Below, piece after piece: positions 12,201 through 23,900 of a DNA stretch of 64,000 bases. Under the pieces are notes generated by a model. It worked only from the letters and a program-made list of their open reading frames with translations. It ran no database searches and was not told the origin of the DNA. How positions within the stretch are numbered: position 1 is the first letter of the stretch; each line of letters opens with the position of its first letter. Made by a program: the position numbers and the translations under genes. The DNA comes from Earliella scabrosa (taxonomy: Eukaryota; Basidiomycota; Agaricomycetes; Polyporales; Polyporaceae). The stretch is from positions 2,232,001 to 2,296,000 of the forward strand of contig JABYQQ010000004.1 of the NCBI GenBank assembly GCA_022605405.1. The letters run 5' to 3'.

Positions 12201-13319
12201 TCACCCGACTCGTGCGTCTTGCGTTTCGTTCATTTCTGATGTCCCCTCGCTGACGCACTTCGACTAGTGCTCTTCATGGACTTACTCAACAAGTACGACC
12301 AAATTCTACCTCCCGCCATTGTCAAGAAGAAGCGCGAGTCTGAGAGGAAAGTGCCTGTTCGCCGTCGTACTCGCCCTGTCGACATGCGCATGTCTCGCTC
12401 GCGAATCTCTGCCGGCGCGGACCTCAAGGAGTTGCATGCACAACAACTCGCTCAGCGTGGTATCAAGGTCACCAAGTCTCCGCCGCCCGTTCCTCGTGTC
12501 ATCGGACCTTCTCCTCCATCCTCGGTCAATGGCTCCCGTATGCTCGCTCAAGTGCCTGAGAGTCCAGGCTTCACCGCCGAGCCAGAGGGTATGGACGGAC
12601 ATGATGTACCGCAGTCATTCACGTCTGAGCCCGAAGAGTTCACCATTCCTCCCCCACCGGCACCAGAGCCTGGTGATATCAGTATTGCCGACAACCGTTC
12701 CACTCCTGACTACAGCAAGATTCCCCCGCCCCCGCCGTTGCCCGCGAACATCCCCCCGCCTCCCGCTCACCCCACGTTCAAGGAGCCTCCTCCTGAGACC
12801 GATGACCTCCCGCCTCGTCCGCAGTTCAAGGAACCACCTCCGGAGCCTGAGTCCCCGCCTCCTGTTCCTCGTCCCGCGCACTTCGTCGAGCCATCGCTCG
12901 ACGATGAGTCTCCGGCTGCTTCCCCGCCGCCCCCTGTGGCGCCCGTTCCACTCCGTCGCTCAGTCACCCCGCGTGTGTCGAGCCCACCCTCGAGTTCGCG
13001 TAGCCCCTCCCCGACCAAGACAGCGACGCCCACGAGCACCACTCCCGGAGACCGCCTCCGTGGACCCAGGCTCGCAAGGGGCCCCCGTCCTGCAGGCGCG
13101 GGCGCAAGTCCTTACCGCCAGTCGCTCGTGCGTCCCAACTCGCCGGGATCTCCCCCGCCCGGCTCGAACGGGTTCCCCAACGGAGGCTCGGGCGGCGCGA
13201 ACCTGAAGCGCGCTGGCTCGCGCACGTCGACGATGAGCAAGCGCAGCAGCATCAGCCGGGTCTCGGAGCTGTCGCGGAGGACGATGGCGAGCGACGCTGA
13301 GGACGAGGTGCTGCAGTGA
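9293..13319 (+). CDS. F-BAR / DEP / RhoGAP protein (Rgd2 type) with long proline-rich tail
   Basis: Predicted membrane-curving Rho GTPase-activating protein acting in polarity or cytokinesis. The ATG at 9293 begins MAVLSLPPTFSNSFWSQDY, a typical FCH start. Small exons then give the F-BAR helices (AENTEIAQFIR, EPFEKWAQGHK, NYEVALAE, KNDYLTKTRKADEAE). At 10600-10850 comes a DEP domain (CFSGEDFASWLKENVK, AARVLTEKYNLLRRIGELG). F-BAR-like helices resume after it (ADHEYRTAVRKVDRQRLGLE to YHTSLAKLSQNYAASQEKV), so DEP appears inserted within the F-BAR. A RhoGAP domain follows at about 11420-12300 (VFGIDLRKWAD, KTWIYEVPLPAVHHLRETLN, ILRPKQENEF). The last exon (12267-13319) encodes a roughly 300-residue Pro-rich, SH3-ligand-like disordered tail ending at TGA 13317-13319. 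The domain order is well supported; exact exon ends in the 5' third are approximate. Confidence 0.85.
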
Positions 13320-13863
13320 AAGCGAACGAACGCTGGGGAGGTGTTTGCGTATGTCTTGGCGGTTGCGGTCAATATGGTGGGATAGCGTTTGCTCATACTT
13401 GGTCTATCTGCACGGACTGTTCAAGGGGATTGCCTGGTGCCGAATGTTTCTTGCTTATGATGATCTGACGGGTCCTGACTGGGACGCTAGGAGTCCCTTT
13501 GATATGTTCTATGCTCGCATATACTCACGATACTTGAAGATACGTATGTCGTAATGTCTAACGAGATAGATGGCTTCACTACCGCTCCTCCTGCAGCAGT
13601 ACAGATGACAGGCATGTCCGCTCGTGCAGGCAGACTTTGAAGCTCGCTCAGCCTGTTGTGATTGCGGTATGAGAGACGGTTAGAGTATCGCAAAGGGCAC
13701 ACATAGAACATTTGGTCAAACTCGTTCATGCAAACAAGTTCATGGATCATAATACATGACATGAGGCGGTAGTCATTAGGAGACACATACGACAAACTAA
13801 TACAATGTACAAATCCCGACAAGATACGAGACACGAAACAGGACGAAAGCAGCAACAGACCCC
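13320..13863. other. Convergent 3' flanks of the F-BAR/RhoGAP gene and histone H2A
   Basis: This 544-nt stretch lies between two stop codons facing each other. It is AT-richer than the coding DNA and presumably holds both 3' UTRs. The ORFs in it overlap the H2A 3' end and show no protein pattern. Confidence 0.5.
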
Positions 13864-14523
<660 letters not shown>

Positions 14524-14888
14524 TTGTGCTAGTAATAGGTGAGTTGAGGGGGCGAGGAGGTGTGGATAGTGGTGGAGAGGAAGAGGGACTTGAGGGTGTC
14601 CAACGCGAAGCTTGCTGTGGCTTATATAGCGCGCCTGGGGATTGGAACTCCGACGGGGAGTAAACAAAGGTCGCGTGCCCACGTGATGGACGCGTCTCGG
14701 CTATGGGCGCCTGGGAGACGCGCCTCGAGGCCGGGGAAGGCAGTGGAGGCGCCCGGGGAGGGCTCCGGTGAGGGACGGGAGAGGGCTCTACTCCACGCAC
14801 ACCGTCTTCTCTTTGCCCGCCGTCGTCCTGCATGGTTCTCGGCACAGTCCCAGCCCAGTATTAATACTGTGCCCGCTCGCATCCAGCC
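14524..14888. promoter_or_regulatory. Divergent promoter between H2A and the M50B-like gene
   Basis: This 365-nt divergent region contains the H2A TATA/CCAAT elements near its left side. On the right it has a perfect 14-bp palindrome, CAGTATTAATACTG (14856-14869), 20 nt before the M50B-like ATG. The palindrome may be a factor site or the AT-rich start region of that gene. Confidence 0.5.
14621..14645 (-). promoter_or_regulatory. H2A core promoter: TATA box and CCAAT
   Basis: Read on the minus strand, a TATA box (GCTATATAAG, 14621-14630) lies about 100 nt upstream of the H2A ATG, with a CCAAT pentamer at 14641-14645 just upstream. Both position and order suit a strongly transcribed histone gene. 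Confidence 0.6.
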
Positions 14889-16169
14889 ATGTCTCTCCCT
14901 CCCTACGTCCCCCGTCCCCCCGTCGCTCCTCCCGCCCCCCAGATGCACATCAACCCCGTCGCCCCGACCCACGACCAGGCAGGTCTCCTTCGCGTTCTCT
15001 CCGTACCAATGCTCACACCCGGCGGTGTAACATCAGGTTCCGGTGCTCTATGTCGTACGCAAGCGCCTTCCATGTCAAGTGTCCTCTCCTCACCCAAGCC
15101 CGTAGATCGTGGTGTATGCAGTGGTCATCTTCGCATTTTGGGTCATTCCTGGGTTCAGGGTCGTCCTCAATCCTCTCAAGCTCTTGACGATTGGATGGCA
15201 TGAGCTTTGTCACATAACCATGGTGTGTTTCTCCTCTTCCTCTTGTCCTCGCGCTCTCCCCAACATTCATCCAGGCCATTCTCACCGGCGGCTCAGTCCT
15301 GAAGGTCTGTATAGATCCTGACATGGGCGGGGCTACCATCGTGGCTGGAGGACACCCGCCGTCGATCCTAGCGGCGGGCTACGTTGGCTCCACGATATTT
15401 GGCGGACTGTTCATCATGGCTGGCTTCGACACCCTCGTGTCGAAGATCATGAGCTTCGTAATCGGCATAGGGCTTGTGGCACCTTTAGCTGTCGTCCGGA
15501 ATAAGCTGTGAGTTCCCCACTTCCTACTCTCAGAACCGACTCTGAAGTCGACTTCCATTCCTCTCGGTCCCGACTATCTGTGCGCCTGTCAACATGCGTC
15601 CTCCGCCAACCGCACGGGCGTACTTCCCCGCACTGACGCGCGCCTTGAACTGCGCAATAGAACCATCCTGCTCATTGCTGTTTACGAAGGGCTGCTCATC
15701 GGTTTCTGGTTTATCGATCACGCGTACGTCCCTTTGAAACGACCGCGCCCGATGTTTAACTCAGTCTGATCCTTGATACTAGACAAGCATTGCGGTGGTA
15801 CTGTTTATTCATTGGAGTCATGAAGTAGGTGCCGCCTCTTGTTCTCATCTTGCAACGCTATTGACCGTCTCCTGCGCTCCCAGCGCGTTGTACGTTGTCT
15901 GTGAGTACTCTGATCCCTAGATGCTAGAATGTTCTCTGACAGGTGTCGCAGGGGACATCGCGGATGACAAGTATTTCCGCAAAGCAAACGACTCAGATGC
16001 GACACAATGGTCGATACTCTATCCCAGAATCCCTGCGCACGTTTGGGCGACCCTTTGGATATTATTCGAGATCGCCGTACTGATCGGTTTCGTCCTACTG
16101 GGCATCGTCGCGTTCAAACGAACCAAAGAAGAGATGTATGCCGAAGCCGCACAATTCCTCCCGACATAA
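14889..16169 (+). CDS. M50B-like multipass membrane peptidase family protein
   Basis: Predicted integral membrane protein with the zinc-peptidase motif HELCH (HExxH) inside KLLTIGWHELCHITM near 15200, characteristic of the fungal peptidase M50B-like family. Exon 1 (14889-14978, 30 codons, Pro-rich) joins an 18-nt exon (15037-15054) through an intron that begins GC, not GT. Later exons encode VVIFAFWVIPGFRVV, GGHPPSILAAGYVGSTIFGG, SFVIGIGLVAPLAVVRN, TILLIAVYEGLLIGFWFIDH and VWATLWILFEIAVLIGF, a string of about six membrane segments. The protein ends KEEMYAEAAQFLPT with TAA at 16167-16169. Hydrophobicity and HExxH are seen directly; protease activity is inferred, and members of this family are largely uncharacterised. 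Confidence 0.78.
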
Positions 16170-17215
16170 CCTCTCGCCTCTACCATTCCGCTCTCTCTCT
16201 CGCATGGACGCATTGTACTCCTGCTGTGCTTCACTGTGTTGTTGTTTCACTGTTTCCTCTAGGTTATTGGCCTGGCTCTCGCACAGGTCTTCCTTCACTG
16301 CTGTAACATCCACCGCGCCGGACGTGATGGTTCCACAAAACTATCCATAACGACTCCGCATCCCCCTCCCCTCTTCCCTCCATCGTCATGTTCCCCACGA
16401 CCATCACGTCCTTCCTGACATCATGTCTGCTCCGTCATTTCTCCCATCCACTGTAATGCTACAACGCCCCATGCCAGGCCTGCAGCTGGCACTCACATCT
16501 AAATCCAGTCTGTACTCACGATTGTACCAATCCCCCTCTTAACCCCAACCTTCCCCCGCGATACCTCCATATCCCCCCACGCCTAGCACACGGTATTCTC
16601 TATCCCTTGGGTTGTCCTTGGTTCTGTTGTAGATGAGCTCTCTCGGTCATACATCCTACACGGTCCGTGGATGGCGGTTCGATCACTTATTCTGTATTCA
16701 CTCGCGCATGTTGTACCAGTACTGCTGATCTACCGTCCATCTCCGCAATCTCACCCCGAAACACGTTGACCCCCCAATGTCTCGCCGCCGCTCATGAGTG
16801 CATGTGAATAGCCAGAACTGGCCAGACGAATTCTGCGATAGTGATGTTTGCATTGAGCGGTCGAGCATAAAGTCTGATGCGAATGTGGGTACCGTACCCT
16901 GGGCCGCCTTCAATGTCCATGACTGGATGTAGTATGTGCGGGATGGCAGAACAGACGGACGATCAGTCCAATCAACAGTAGAGGCGGCGTCCGTACCCGG
17001 TCGGATCGTTGAAGATGGGTTGAATAACACGATTATGGATAATGGTAGCAAAGGCGACAGCGAGGTCCGAGCGTAAAGCAGCGGAGAATAGGCATTAGGA
17101 TCGTTATTGACACGTTCGTTGGATGGGTCGGGCATGAGTGGTGGTGGGAACAGACAACGCAAGACGCAAGATGGTAAGGCAGAGAGAACGGTGGTCAGAC
17201 GAGGTCGGCGAACAC
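16170..17215. other. Long convergent 3' region between the M50B-like gene and FIS1
   Basis: About 1.05 kb between two converging stop codons. The left half is C/T-rich on the plus strand. The right half contains a 173-codon minus ORF (16698-17219) whose ATG overlaps the FIS1 stop as ATGA, but its composition gives no domain. It is most easily read as 3' UTR and intergenic DNA; nothing else recognisable is present. Confidence 0.4.
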
Positions 17216-17985
17216 TCATTTGCGAGATGCTCGCCGTATGAAGCTCGCGACGACGAGCGTGCTGAGCGCCGCTACTCCTCCGACAATCGCCATTCCGATG
17301 TAACCGTCTGTATGTGAGGCGCAGGGGAACGCGTGAGAGATGGGCTCAGCAGTGGGTGGAGTGAGTGTACCCACCCCTCGTTACTCGCTTGTCGATGAGC
17401 GAGGCCAGGCTTTGTGCTTGCAAATTTGTGGGCTCCTTGTCTAGGAGGAGAGCTACAACACACATGGATACACGAGCGGAAAGACGAGAGGAGCACACAT
17501 GAGCACTGAGCGGTGGGGAGCGAACGTACGAGAGTCACGCACCGTTGAACCTCCTAGCTTCCTCGTAATTGCCCATCTTGTAATGTCCGAGAGCGAGGTA
17601 GTACAGACATTCTCTCCTTCTCCCCGGCTCGGCGCGATACAACTCTGCACACCACAGCATACCCACGGTCATGGGCACAGGTCCAAACACAGTTCAAGGG
17701 TACGAAGACGCACCCTGCAGCAGCCGCACACCCTCGACCTGGTGCTCCCTGAGCGGGCTCTTCACGAGGCCCCAGGCATAGTTGAACTTTGTCTGCACCG
17801 TGACGTGCGACTGGGAGAGCTCCTTCTGGTACTGAAGCCGAAGGACCTGGGGGCGGGTTCGCAAGGCGTGTTTAGCATCCTAGGCCGCGTGGTGGCCTGC
17901 CGCATGAGAGCGCGAACCGTACCTCGAGCTCGTCGTAGGAGAGCGCTTCCTCGGCGTCCGCGGCGTATGGGAGCTCGGTGGGCAT
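17216..17985 (-). CDS. FIS1: Mitochondrial fission protein Fis1
   Basis: Tail-anchored outer-membrane adaptor that recruits the dynamin-like fission machinery in mitochondria and peroxisomes. The ATG at 17985 begins [21 protein letters not shown]. The following exon has [20 protein letters not shown] and [11 protein letters not shown], the typical Fis1 first TPR-like helices. Further exons give [20 protein letters not shown] and [20 protein letters not shown]. The last exon, after an intron near 17310-17390, encodes the tail anchor [19 protein letters not shown], then [10 protein letters not shown] and TGA at 17216-17218. The size (about 150 aa), two TPR-like repeats and basic tail after the anchor all match the family. 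It is divergent from COX23. Confidence 0.92.
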
Positions 17986-18225
17986 TTGCGGCAGAGACGT
18001 TGATGGTGGGAGTGGAGAGTCAAGAGCAGGAGCAGGACACGAAGCTTGACGGAGGAGAGGCGGCAGGATCGGGACAAGACGCAGTCGCTGCAGGCGCCCA
18101 TGCTATACTGACGTCGCTGTGGGAGGGCGCCTACATAAGAGTTGGTTCCGCACTTCCGCCTCCGAATTCCCGAGTCTGTCCTCGCGCGACCCTCTCAGGC
18201 TGGACTTTGGTGGCTGCTCGTCGAC
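17986..18225. promoter_or_regulatory. Short divergent promoter shared by FIS1 and COX23
   Basis: Only 240 nt separate the two ATGs, so transcription of both mitochondrial genes must start here. No obvious TATA box was found. Sharing such a short region suggests possible co-regulation, which is inference. Confidence 0.5.
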
Positions 18226-18714
18226 ATGGTCTCGCGCACGACGGACGCTTGCATCGACAAGGATTCTGCGCCCCCGCTGCCCGAACCGCAGGCAAATGCA
18301 ACGCCGGACTCGTACGTGAAGCACTTCAAGGTACGTATCCAGAACACCTCTACCCATCCCGCACGACATCTCGCGTCGGAGCGCGTACACTGAACGGTGA
18401 ACCGTCAGAACAAGCAAGTCTCCAAGTTTGTGGAGTGCGTGTGTTCCTTGGAGTGATCCCAGCATGTCATTCATTGTACCTTTGCCTGCCGCCAGCCCAT
18501 GTGCAGAAGCGTCCAAGGCTTCGATGGACTGCATGAATCATCACGACTACGACCGGGATAAGTGTCTTGATTATTTCAGGGCGTACAGGGACTGCAAGAA
18601 GGCCTGGGTGAGTCCACATACGCCTTTTCGATACAAGCCCTTGGCCTGACCCGGCGCTACGTTTAGATGGAACAGCGGAAAGCAGACCGCCGAGCCGGAA
18701 AGGCAGTGGACTAG
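18226..18714 (+). CDS. COX23: Cox23-type twin CX9C intermembrane-space protein
   Basis: Small mitochondrial intermembrane-space protein needed for cytochrome c oxidase assembly in yeast. Four exons (18226-18330, 18409-18434, 18496-18607, 18667-18714) give 96 aa. The core contains two CX9C motifs: CAEASKASMDC and CLDYFRAYRDC, followed by KKAW. This is the CHCH fold that is oxidised by the Mia40 pathway. The preceding NKQVSKFVD and the basic tail MEQRKADRRAGKAVD resemble Cox23 rather than Cox17 or Cox19. Exon 2 is only 26 nt. The amidase 1 gene converges on it from the right. Confidence 0.88.
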
Positions 18715-19300
18715 TTAACAGCGCAAATGTGCAACTATAAATCACTGCCCCAGCTGGTGGAACATGCTTTGCCAGCTGGGTAGCCCAGACATCTGGACCA
18801 TGTCATCATAGGCACCTTGCTACCTGTCGGTTTGTTATGTACTATCACATACTCTCTACCGCAGGATGTGCTATCGAATATGCATACGCATTCAGCCTCC
18901 TTTTTGTACTTTTGCGGCTGATAGTCATCAGACAGACCTACAGTGTCCCTCGTAGCCTACTTATCGTGAGTGAGAATACCGATGTATTGCGGAAGCTCGC
19001 AGGTACCCGTGGGGTATACCTGGACGGCACCGTGTTACGTCTTCATGTATTCCGGGTGTCTTTTTGCGTCAGTTGCTCCTAGATGACAAGATAGAGACGT
19101 TGTGGTTAGAATGCACACCGCACCTGAGACACCATGTCGGCTACCAGGTCATCGGCAAGGCGTGTTGAGGGGCATGGTTCGTGTGCGAATATCGTGGTAT
19201 CAAGTTCAGCATCCATCTCGTATTACGATGACTGTATGCTACCAATAGTAGTCCGATGGATGGAGGTACTTGAACCGAAAGGTGCGCCATGCCGCAGTCC
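18715..19300. other. Convergent 3' flanks of COX23 and amidase 1
   Basis: This 586-nt stretch lies between two stop codons. It holds a 9-bp perfect inverted repeat, CCCAGCTGG (18749-18757) and CCAGCTGGG (18772-18780), which could form a stem with a 14-nt loop just downstream of COX23. No gene is seen. Confidence 0.4.
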
Positions 19301-20717
19301 TTAACCCCTCTGCTCCCTCCAGCTAAACGGACCAGAGTCTCTCGGACCAAGCGCATGGTCCACCACCTTCATCATCTCCACCACCTTCTCCTCCTCCCAT
19401 TTCCGCCCGACCACCTGCACGCCAACCGGGATGCCAGCCATCTTCTCCGGATCATAGTACCCGCCTTTGCCTTGTCGGTCCATTCGATGGTCGCGACGTC
19501 TGATGGGCGGACGTGCGTGACCGGAACCACACCGACCGGTACGTTGAGGACGTTGTACAGGAAGGCGCTACCCGCCAGCGGAGCGATCCATCTGCACGAA
19601 CTAGCGAAGACCCGCTGCGTCAGCGTTGGACGGAGGGCGAAGTAACCAAGGGGGGGCTCACTTGTGCGGCAGGGCGGGCAGGGCGAGCACGGGGGCGATT
19701 ACACCGTCAAACCCGAACTTGTCCCATACCTGGCGGTCGGCGTGAGCGGACGTGACTTCGCCCGGGGTTCAGACAGATGGTTACCTACCTGCTCGTGGAA
19801 GACCCGACGGTACGCATCGCGCCGCCGCACCCACTGAGTGAACTCCGGCATCGAGCACGGGCGGCTCGCGAGCATCACGCGGGCGAGCGTGTCGTCGCCG
19901 AAGAGCCTTCGCGCCGCCCATGCGAGGACATTGCGCAGCCAGTCTGAGCGCGAAGCGACGTGTGGCACGCATTAGTGCACCTCGAGTCTCGATTCTAGCT
20001 CCTGACGAGCGGGCGTGCGGGGTGCGTACCTGGCAGAGAGGGACCTAGAAGGATGGCGGAGATACCTGGCTCCTGCCGACCACGCCCAGGGCGTTCAGTA
20101 TGCTGCAGTGGGGGGTGGAGAAGGGCCGCGGAGCGCACTCACGACAGGGTCGGCTCCTAAGTCGCGCGTCAACGTCTTGAAGCCGTCGGACGACGTCAGG
20201 TGTATGTAGCACTCGATCGCGTCCATGACTGGCAAGGCCGTACGAAGGCTGTCAGAGCGGACCTGCGGTGGCCAGGGATGCGGCATTCAATTGACGGATG
20301 GCATTACCTTGCGGGACTTCGAACGGGACGCATTCGTGGCCGGCCTGTCGGAGGGCCTGCACCGTCTCGCGAACCGCCCGCTGGCTTGCGGGCGAGGCTT
20401 TGATGTAGCCGTCTGGTGGAGAATGGTTAGGACGAGCGATGAACGGAGGGAGAGTTAGAGTTCGAGCGTATGCACGGCCGCTGAAATCCATCATCGGGCG
20501 GGACCACCCGCAGACACGACCACAGTGTCAGGGCAGACGCGCGCGGGGAGGTCGCATGGAAGTGCGCAGGATGTAGACCGTGGCGCAGAAGAGACGTGAG
20601 GCATGGCCGTGAGCCGTGATGCGCCAGTCCGACGGATGGCACGGGGCTGGAGGCTCGAAGGGAAGAGGCTGCAAGCGGCAAATGGACGCACCAGAGAGGT
20701 AGTAGCCGAATCGCAGC

Positions 20718-20721
<4 letters not shown>
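19301..20721 (-). pseudogene. Amidase 1, 3' part (downstream of the LINE insertion)
   Basis: C-terminal half of an amidase-signature hydrolase, separated from its 5' half by the retrotransposon. From the right, the interrupted exon resumes as KLRFGYYLSG (ending near 20695). Exons follow for GYIKASPASQRAVRETVQAL and HECVPFEVPQG, IECYIHLTSSDGFKTLTRDL, WLRNVLAWAARRLFGDD, DKFGFDGVIAPVLALPALPH, and the last exon with DPEKMAGIPVGVQVVGRKWE to the stop at 19301. All are homologous in order and splice position to amidase 2. No stop codon or frameshift was noticed inside these exons; the only visible lesion is the insertion. The first 16 bases at the right end (20706-20721) are one copy of the target-site duplication. 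Confidence 0.88.
20706..20721. repeat. Target-site duplication, left copy
   Basis: CGAATCGCAGCTTCTC occurs here and again at 32356-32371, exactly at the two junctions of the retrotransposon. Amidase 2 has a single diverged equivalent at the same codons. This is the signature of target-primed reverse transcription. Confidence 0.93.
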
Positions 20722-20748
<27 letters not shown>

Positions 20749-20749
20749 T
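20722..20749 (-). repeat. Poly(A) tail of the LINE (28 nt)
   Basis: An uninterrupted run of 28 T on the plus strand directly adjoins the left target-site duplication, so on the element's strand it is the 3' poly(A) tail. Its purity argues against great age. Confidence 0.9.
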
Positions 20750-20918
20750 GCGGTGCATGCCTGGGGCAGGGCCAGTTATAGCCCCCCGTCAGGTTTGGGC
20801 AGGTTTCGAAGGCAGTTATTCCTTCAGGCACCACGTCGAGGGAAATGCTTTATGCACACAGCGTTCACCGCGGTGTTCGCTGTAGTGTGGGACTTCCCGC
20901 CGACTGGTGCAGCATCAC

Positions 20919-23900
20919 TTAGCCTACACCGGTCAGCGTTTCGGGCCTACCCACTAAAACCCTCGCACCGTTTCGCTTTCTTGTCCAGTCGATTCCTCGC
21001 CATGTGTCCAGAATCGTGACCGCCGCCGTCGGTTTCCTCCTGAGCTTCCCGCTCGCTTCCACCCAGTCCATCTGCGCTCGCCTCTTCATCGCATGTTCCC
21101 ATCTTCCTCTGATGGCACTCTCTGTGAGTCTCTTCTCCGGGTCATTATCGTCCCTAATCACTCTTTCGCATCGCAGTTTCCATATGAAGTGCGCTGCTTC
21201 CGGGATCAGTATCTTGCAGAGTCTGTCCAGCGGTTTGTTCTCCTTCTCTCTTAGCTTCGCCATCGTGATCGCAGGTGCCCCCAGTATCATCCCGTACGTC
21301 AAGGGGATCTGGGGCGCCCCTTTACTCGTCAGTGCGTCAGTCACCATTTCCCATACTTCCTTCTGTCCCGGGGCCTCGCATTCCGTTAGGATGTGCTCCA
21401 GAGACTCCAGGGTGCCACACACCCCGCACGTCGCCCTTGCTTCATACCCCGGTATGTTTTCCCAGAACTTCCCTACTCGTAGAGCATCGTGCATAGCCTT
21501 CCACAGGAAGTCTCGTATTCTCCTTGCTATCAGTTTACTTCGGATTCCTTTCCATAGCGCCTCCCGTTCCAGGCAGAGTTTGAGGTCGCTTGCTAATGTT
21601 GCCAGGACGCGGTCCGTCGTGAGTGTTGTAGCTCTGCGCGGCTCCCGTTTTTCCGTCGCTTTGATTCTCTTGTATGCTAGCTTTTGCGTCATCGTACTCA
21701 ATTTGATTCCTCTCCTTATGTATTCCCATGGGGCGGGGGGGAGTTCTTGATCGTGTGCCACTCCTTCCGTTCCAAGCCTGGCGAGTTCATCTGCTCCCTC
21801 ATTCCCTATGTTCCCGCTGTGTCCCTTGACCCATCTTAGCGTGGTTTGGGCCGATCGGGCCCTCAATCTCGCTGTCGCTTCTGCAAAGAGCTGACCGTTC
21901 TTTATGTTTGTCCATCCCTCGTCTTCCCATCCCTCCACGTTTGTCGTCAGGCCGTCCATCACATGCGTCGAGTCTGTGACCAGGTGTAGAGGGGCGAAGG
22001 GTGGGACTACTGCAGCAGCCACGATGACAGCATATATTTCCGCCGCCTGGTTGGTCTGCGAGCCCCCCGGGACTTTGACTGCCCTGTTCCTTGGGTCGTT
22101 GGGTCCGAACCATATTCCTGCTCCGGCCCTCGCGTCCGCCGACCCATTATTCATCGCCGATCCATCTGTGTGCACTTCGGTTTCTTCTTCCCAGACGTTG
22201 TGTGGTCGTGGTGGCCTTCTCACTGGCTGGCGTCTTGGGTTCTCCTGGTTGCTCGTTGTGAAGGCTTGGAAAATCTCTCCGATTTCTCCGTTGTCGGTCA
22301 GCGTTGGGTTGAAGATTACCCTTCCATTCGCCGCCCTTTCCTGCTTATTTTTGTCTTTTCTTCGCCTGGTGAGGGTCAGGCCGTCCGTCCGGGTTGCTCC
22401 GTCCGGCGTCCATAGGGGGATCAGTTTCTCAAGGAGCTTTTTGGCTGCGTTGGCGCATCTATCAGGGTTGTCGCATTGCCTCGTTATTCGGTCTTGGGCG
22501 CAGTCCGTGCACTCGCATTTGCTCGTGTTCCGGTGTCTGTTGTTGCCTGTTTTGTTACCTAGTCTTGTCGCCACTCTCGTGGCGTCCAGTACTGACATGA
22601 CTTCGTGGTTCTGCCTCAGGCACTTGCTCGCCTTTGTGTTTGCCGTCCTTCTTCCTTCGCTCCTCCCTAGGTGGTACCAGATCGGGAGCGCTAATTTAAT
22701 TGCGTTCGCCGGGTTCGGGGCTTCGATCTTGACTCCATGCTTCTCCCCTGCCTTGAGCATCCTTCTAAGGTCTTCCGGGAGGTCTCTCCCTCTTCTCGTA
22801 TTGACTCTCCACGATTGCAGGAACAGGTTTACTTTTGCCCCCTCATCCACGTTCCGGTCCGCTGCCACTACTGCTCTTGCTATCAGGATGTCCGCAACAT
22901 ACGCCCACTTCGGTCTGTCTTCACCGAGTTTGAGGTAGCTCTTTAGCCACATCAAGTCTATCGCCTCATTCCTCGCTGCTATGTCTACTAGTCCAAGGCC
23001 CCCTTCCCGTACGTGTTTGTATAGTGTCTCCCTGTTTATTCGGGGGTGCTTATCTCCTTTCCATACGAAATCAATGATGATTTGGGCGATTTTTCGTTCC
23101 GTTCTCGCCGGCATTGTCTGCGCAGCAGTCAGGAACTGAGTTCGTCCCGCAACCTCCATTCCCACAGCCAGCCTTCTTCCGTGCATGGTCGGGTTCCTCA
23201 GGCCCCATTTCTCAAGTCTTCTCTCGATAGTCTCAATCATCGGGATCCACGGCGCTTCGTTGTCAACGTTGTTACCTATCCACGCTCCTAGTGCTCGAAT
23301 GGATTGTCCCTCCTCCACTATTGCCGCTCCTCGAGGTATGGAGTTCCCCAGGGTTGTGTTGCTCGTCCCGTCCGCAATTTGCTTCCGGTACGTCTCTTCG
23401 CCGATTGGTATCAGTTGTGTTTTTTCGACGTTAAACTTCGCTCTGGATGCTTTGCACCACCTGTCCAGGATCACCATAAGCTCCTCGTAGTCATCGTCTT
23501 CGCTGAGGTACACCGTGGTGTCATCCGCGAAGAGGGTGGCTATCAGCCTCTCCCTCAGTCCAGGGATCTCCAGTCCTTTCAGGCCCGACTTCCGCAGCGC
23601 GCAGGCCAGAGGTTCGATTGCGAGGTTGAACAGCAAGCACGACATCGGGTCGCCCTGGCGGACTCCTCTCGTGATGCTGAAAACTCCGCTCATCTCTCCG
23701 TTTACTATAACGAGGCTCTGTGCCTTCTCGTATAGGTTCCGTACTGTCTTGATGAAGTTGTTGGGGAAGTTAAAGCGCTCCAGCGTTTTCCATAGGTAGT
23801 TGTGGTTTATTCTGTCGTAGGCTTTCTCCTGGTCCAGCGCCACGATCACTCCGTTTACTTCTTCCGCCTCCGCATAGTCTATGATCAGTTTGTTGAGTTT

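Noticed and set aside
16698..17219. 173-codon ORF overlapping the FIS1 stop as ATGA
   Set aside because: No protein-like pattern; most likely FIS1 3' UTR. Coupled ORFs of this kind are not expected in a fungal nuclear mRNA.
21004..22938. Long plus-strand ORFs opposite the LINE RT/RNase H ORF (248 and 344 codons)
   Set aside because: They are antisense shadows of a GC-biased coding region; the minus strand carries all catalytic motifs.
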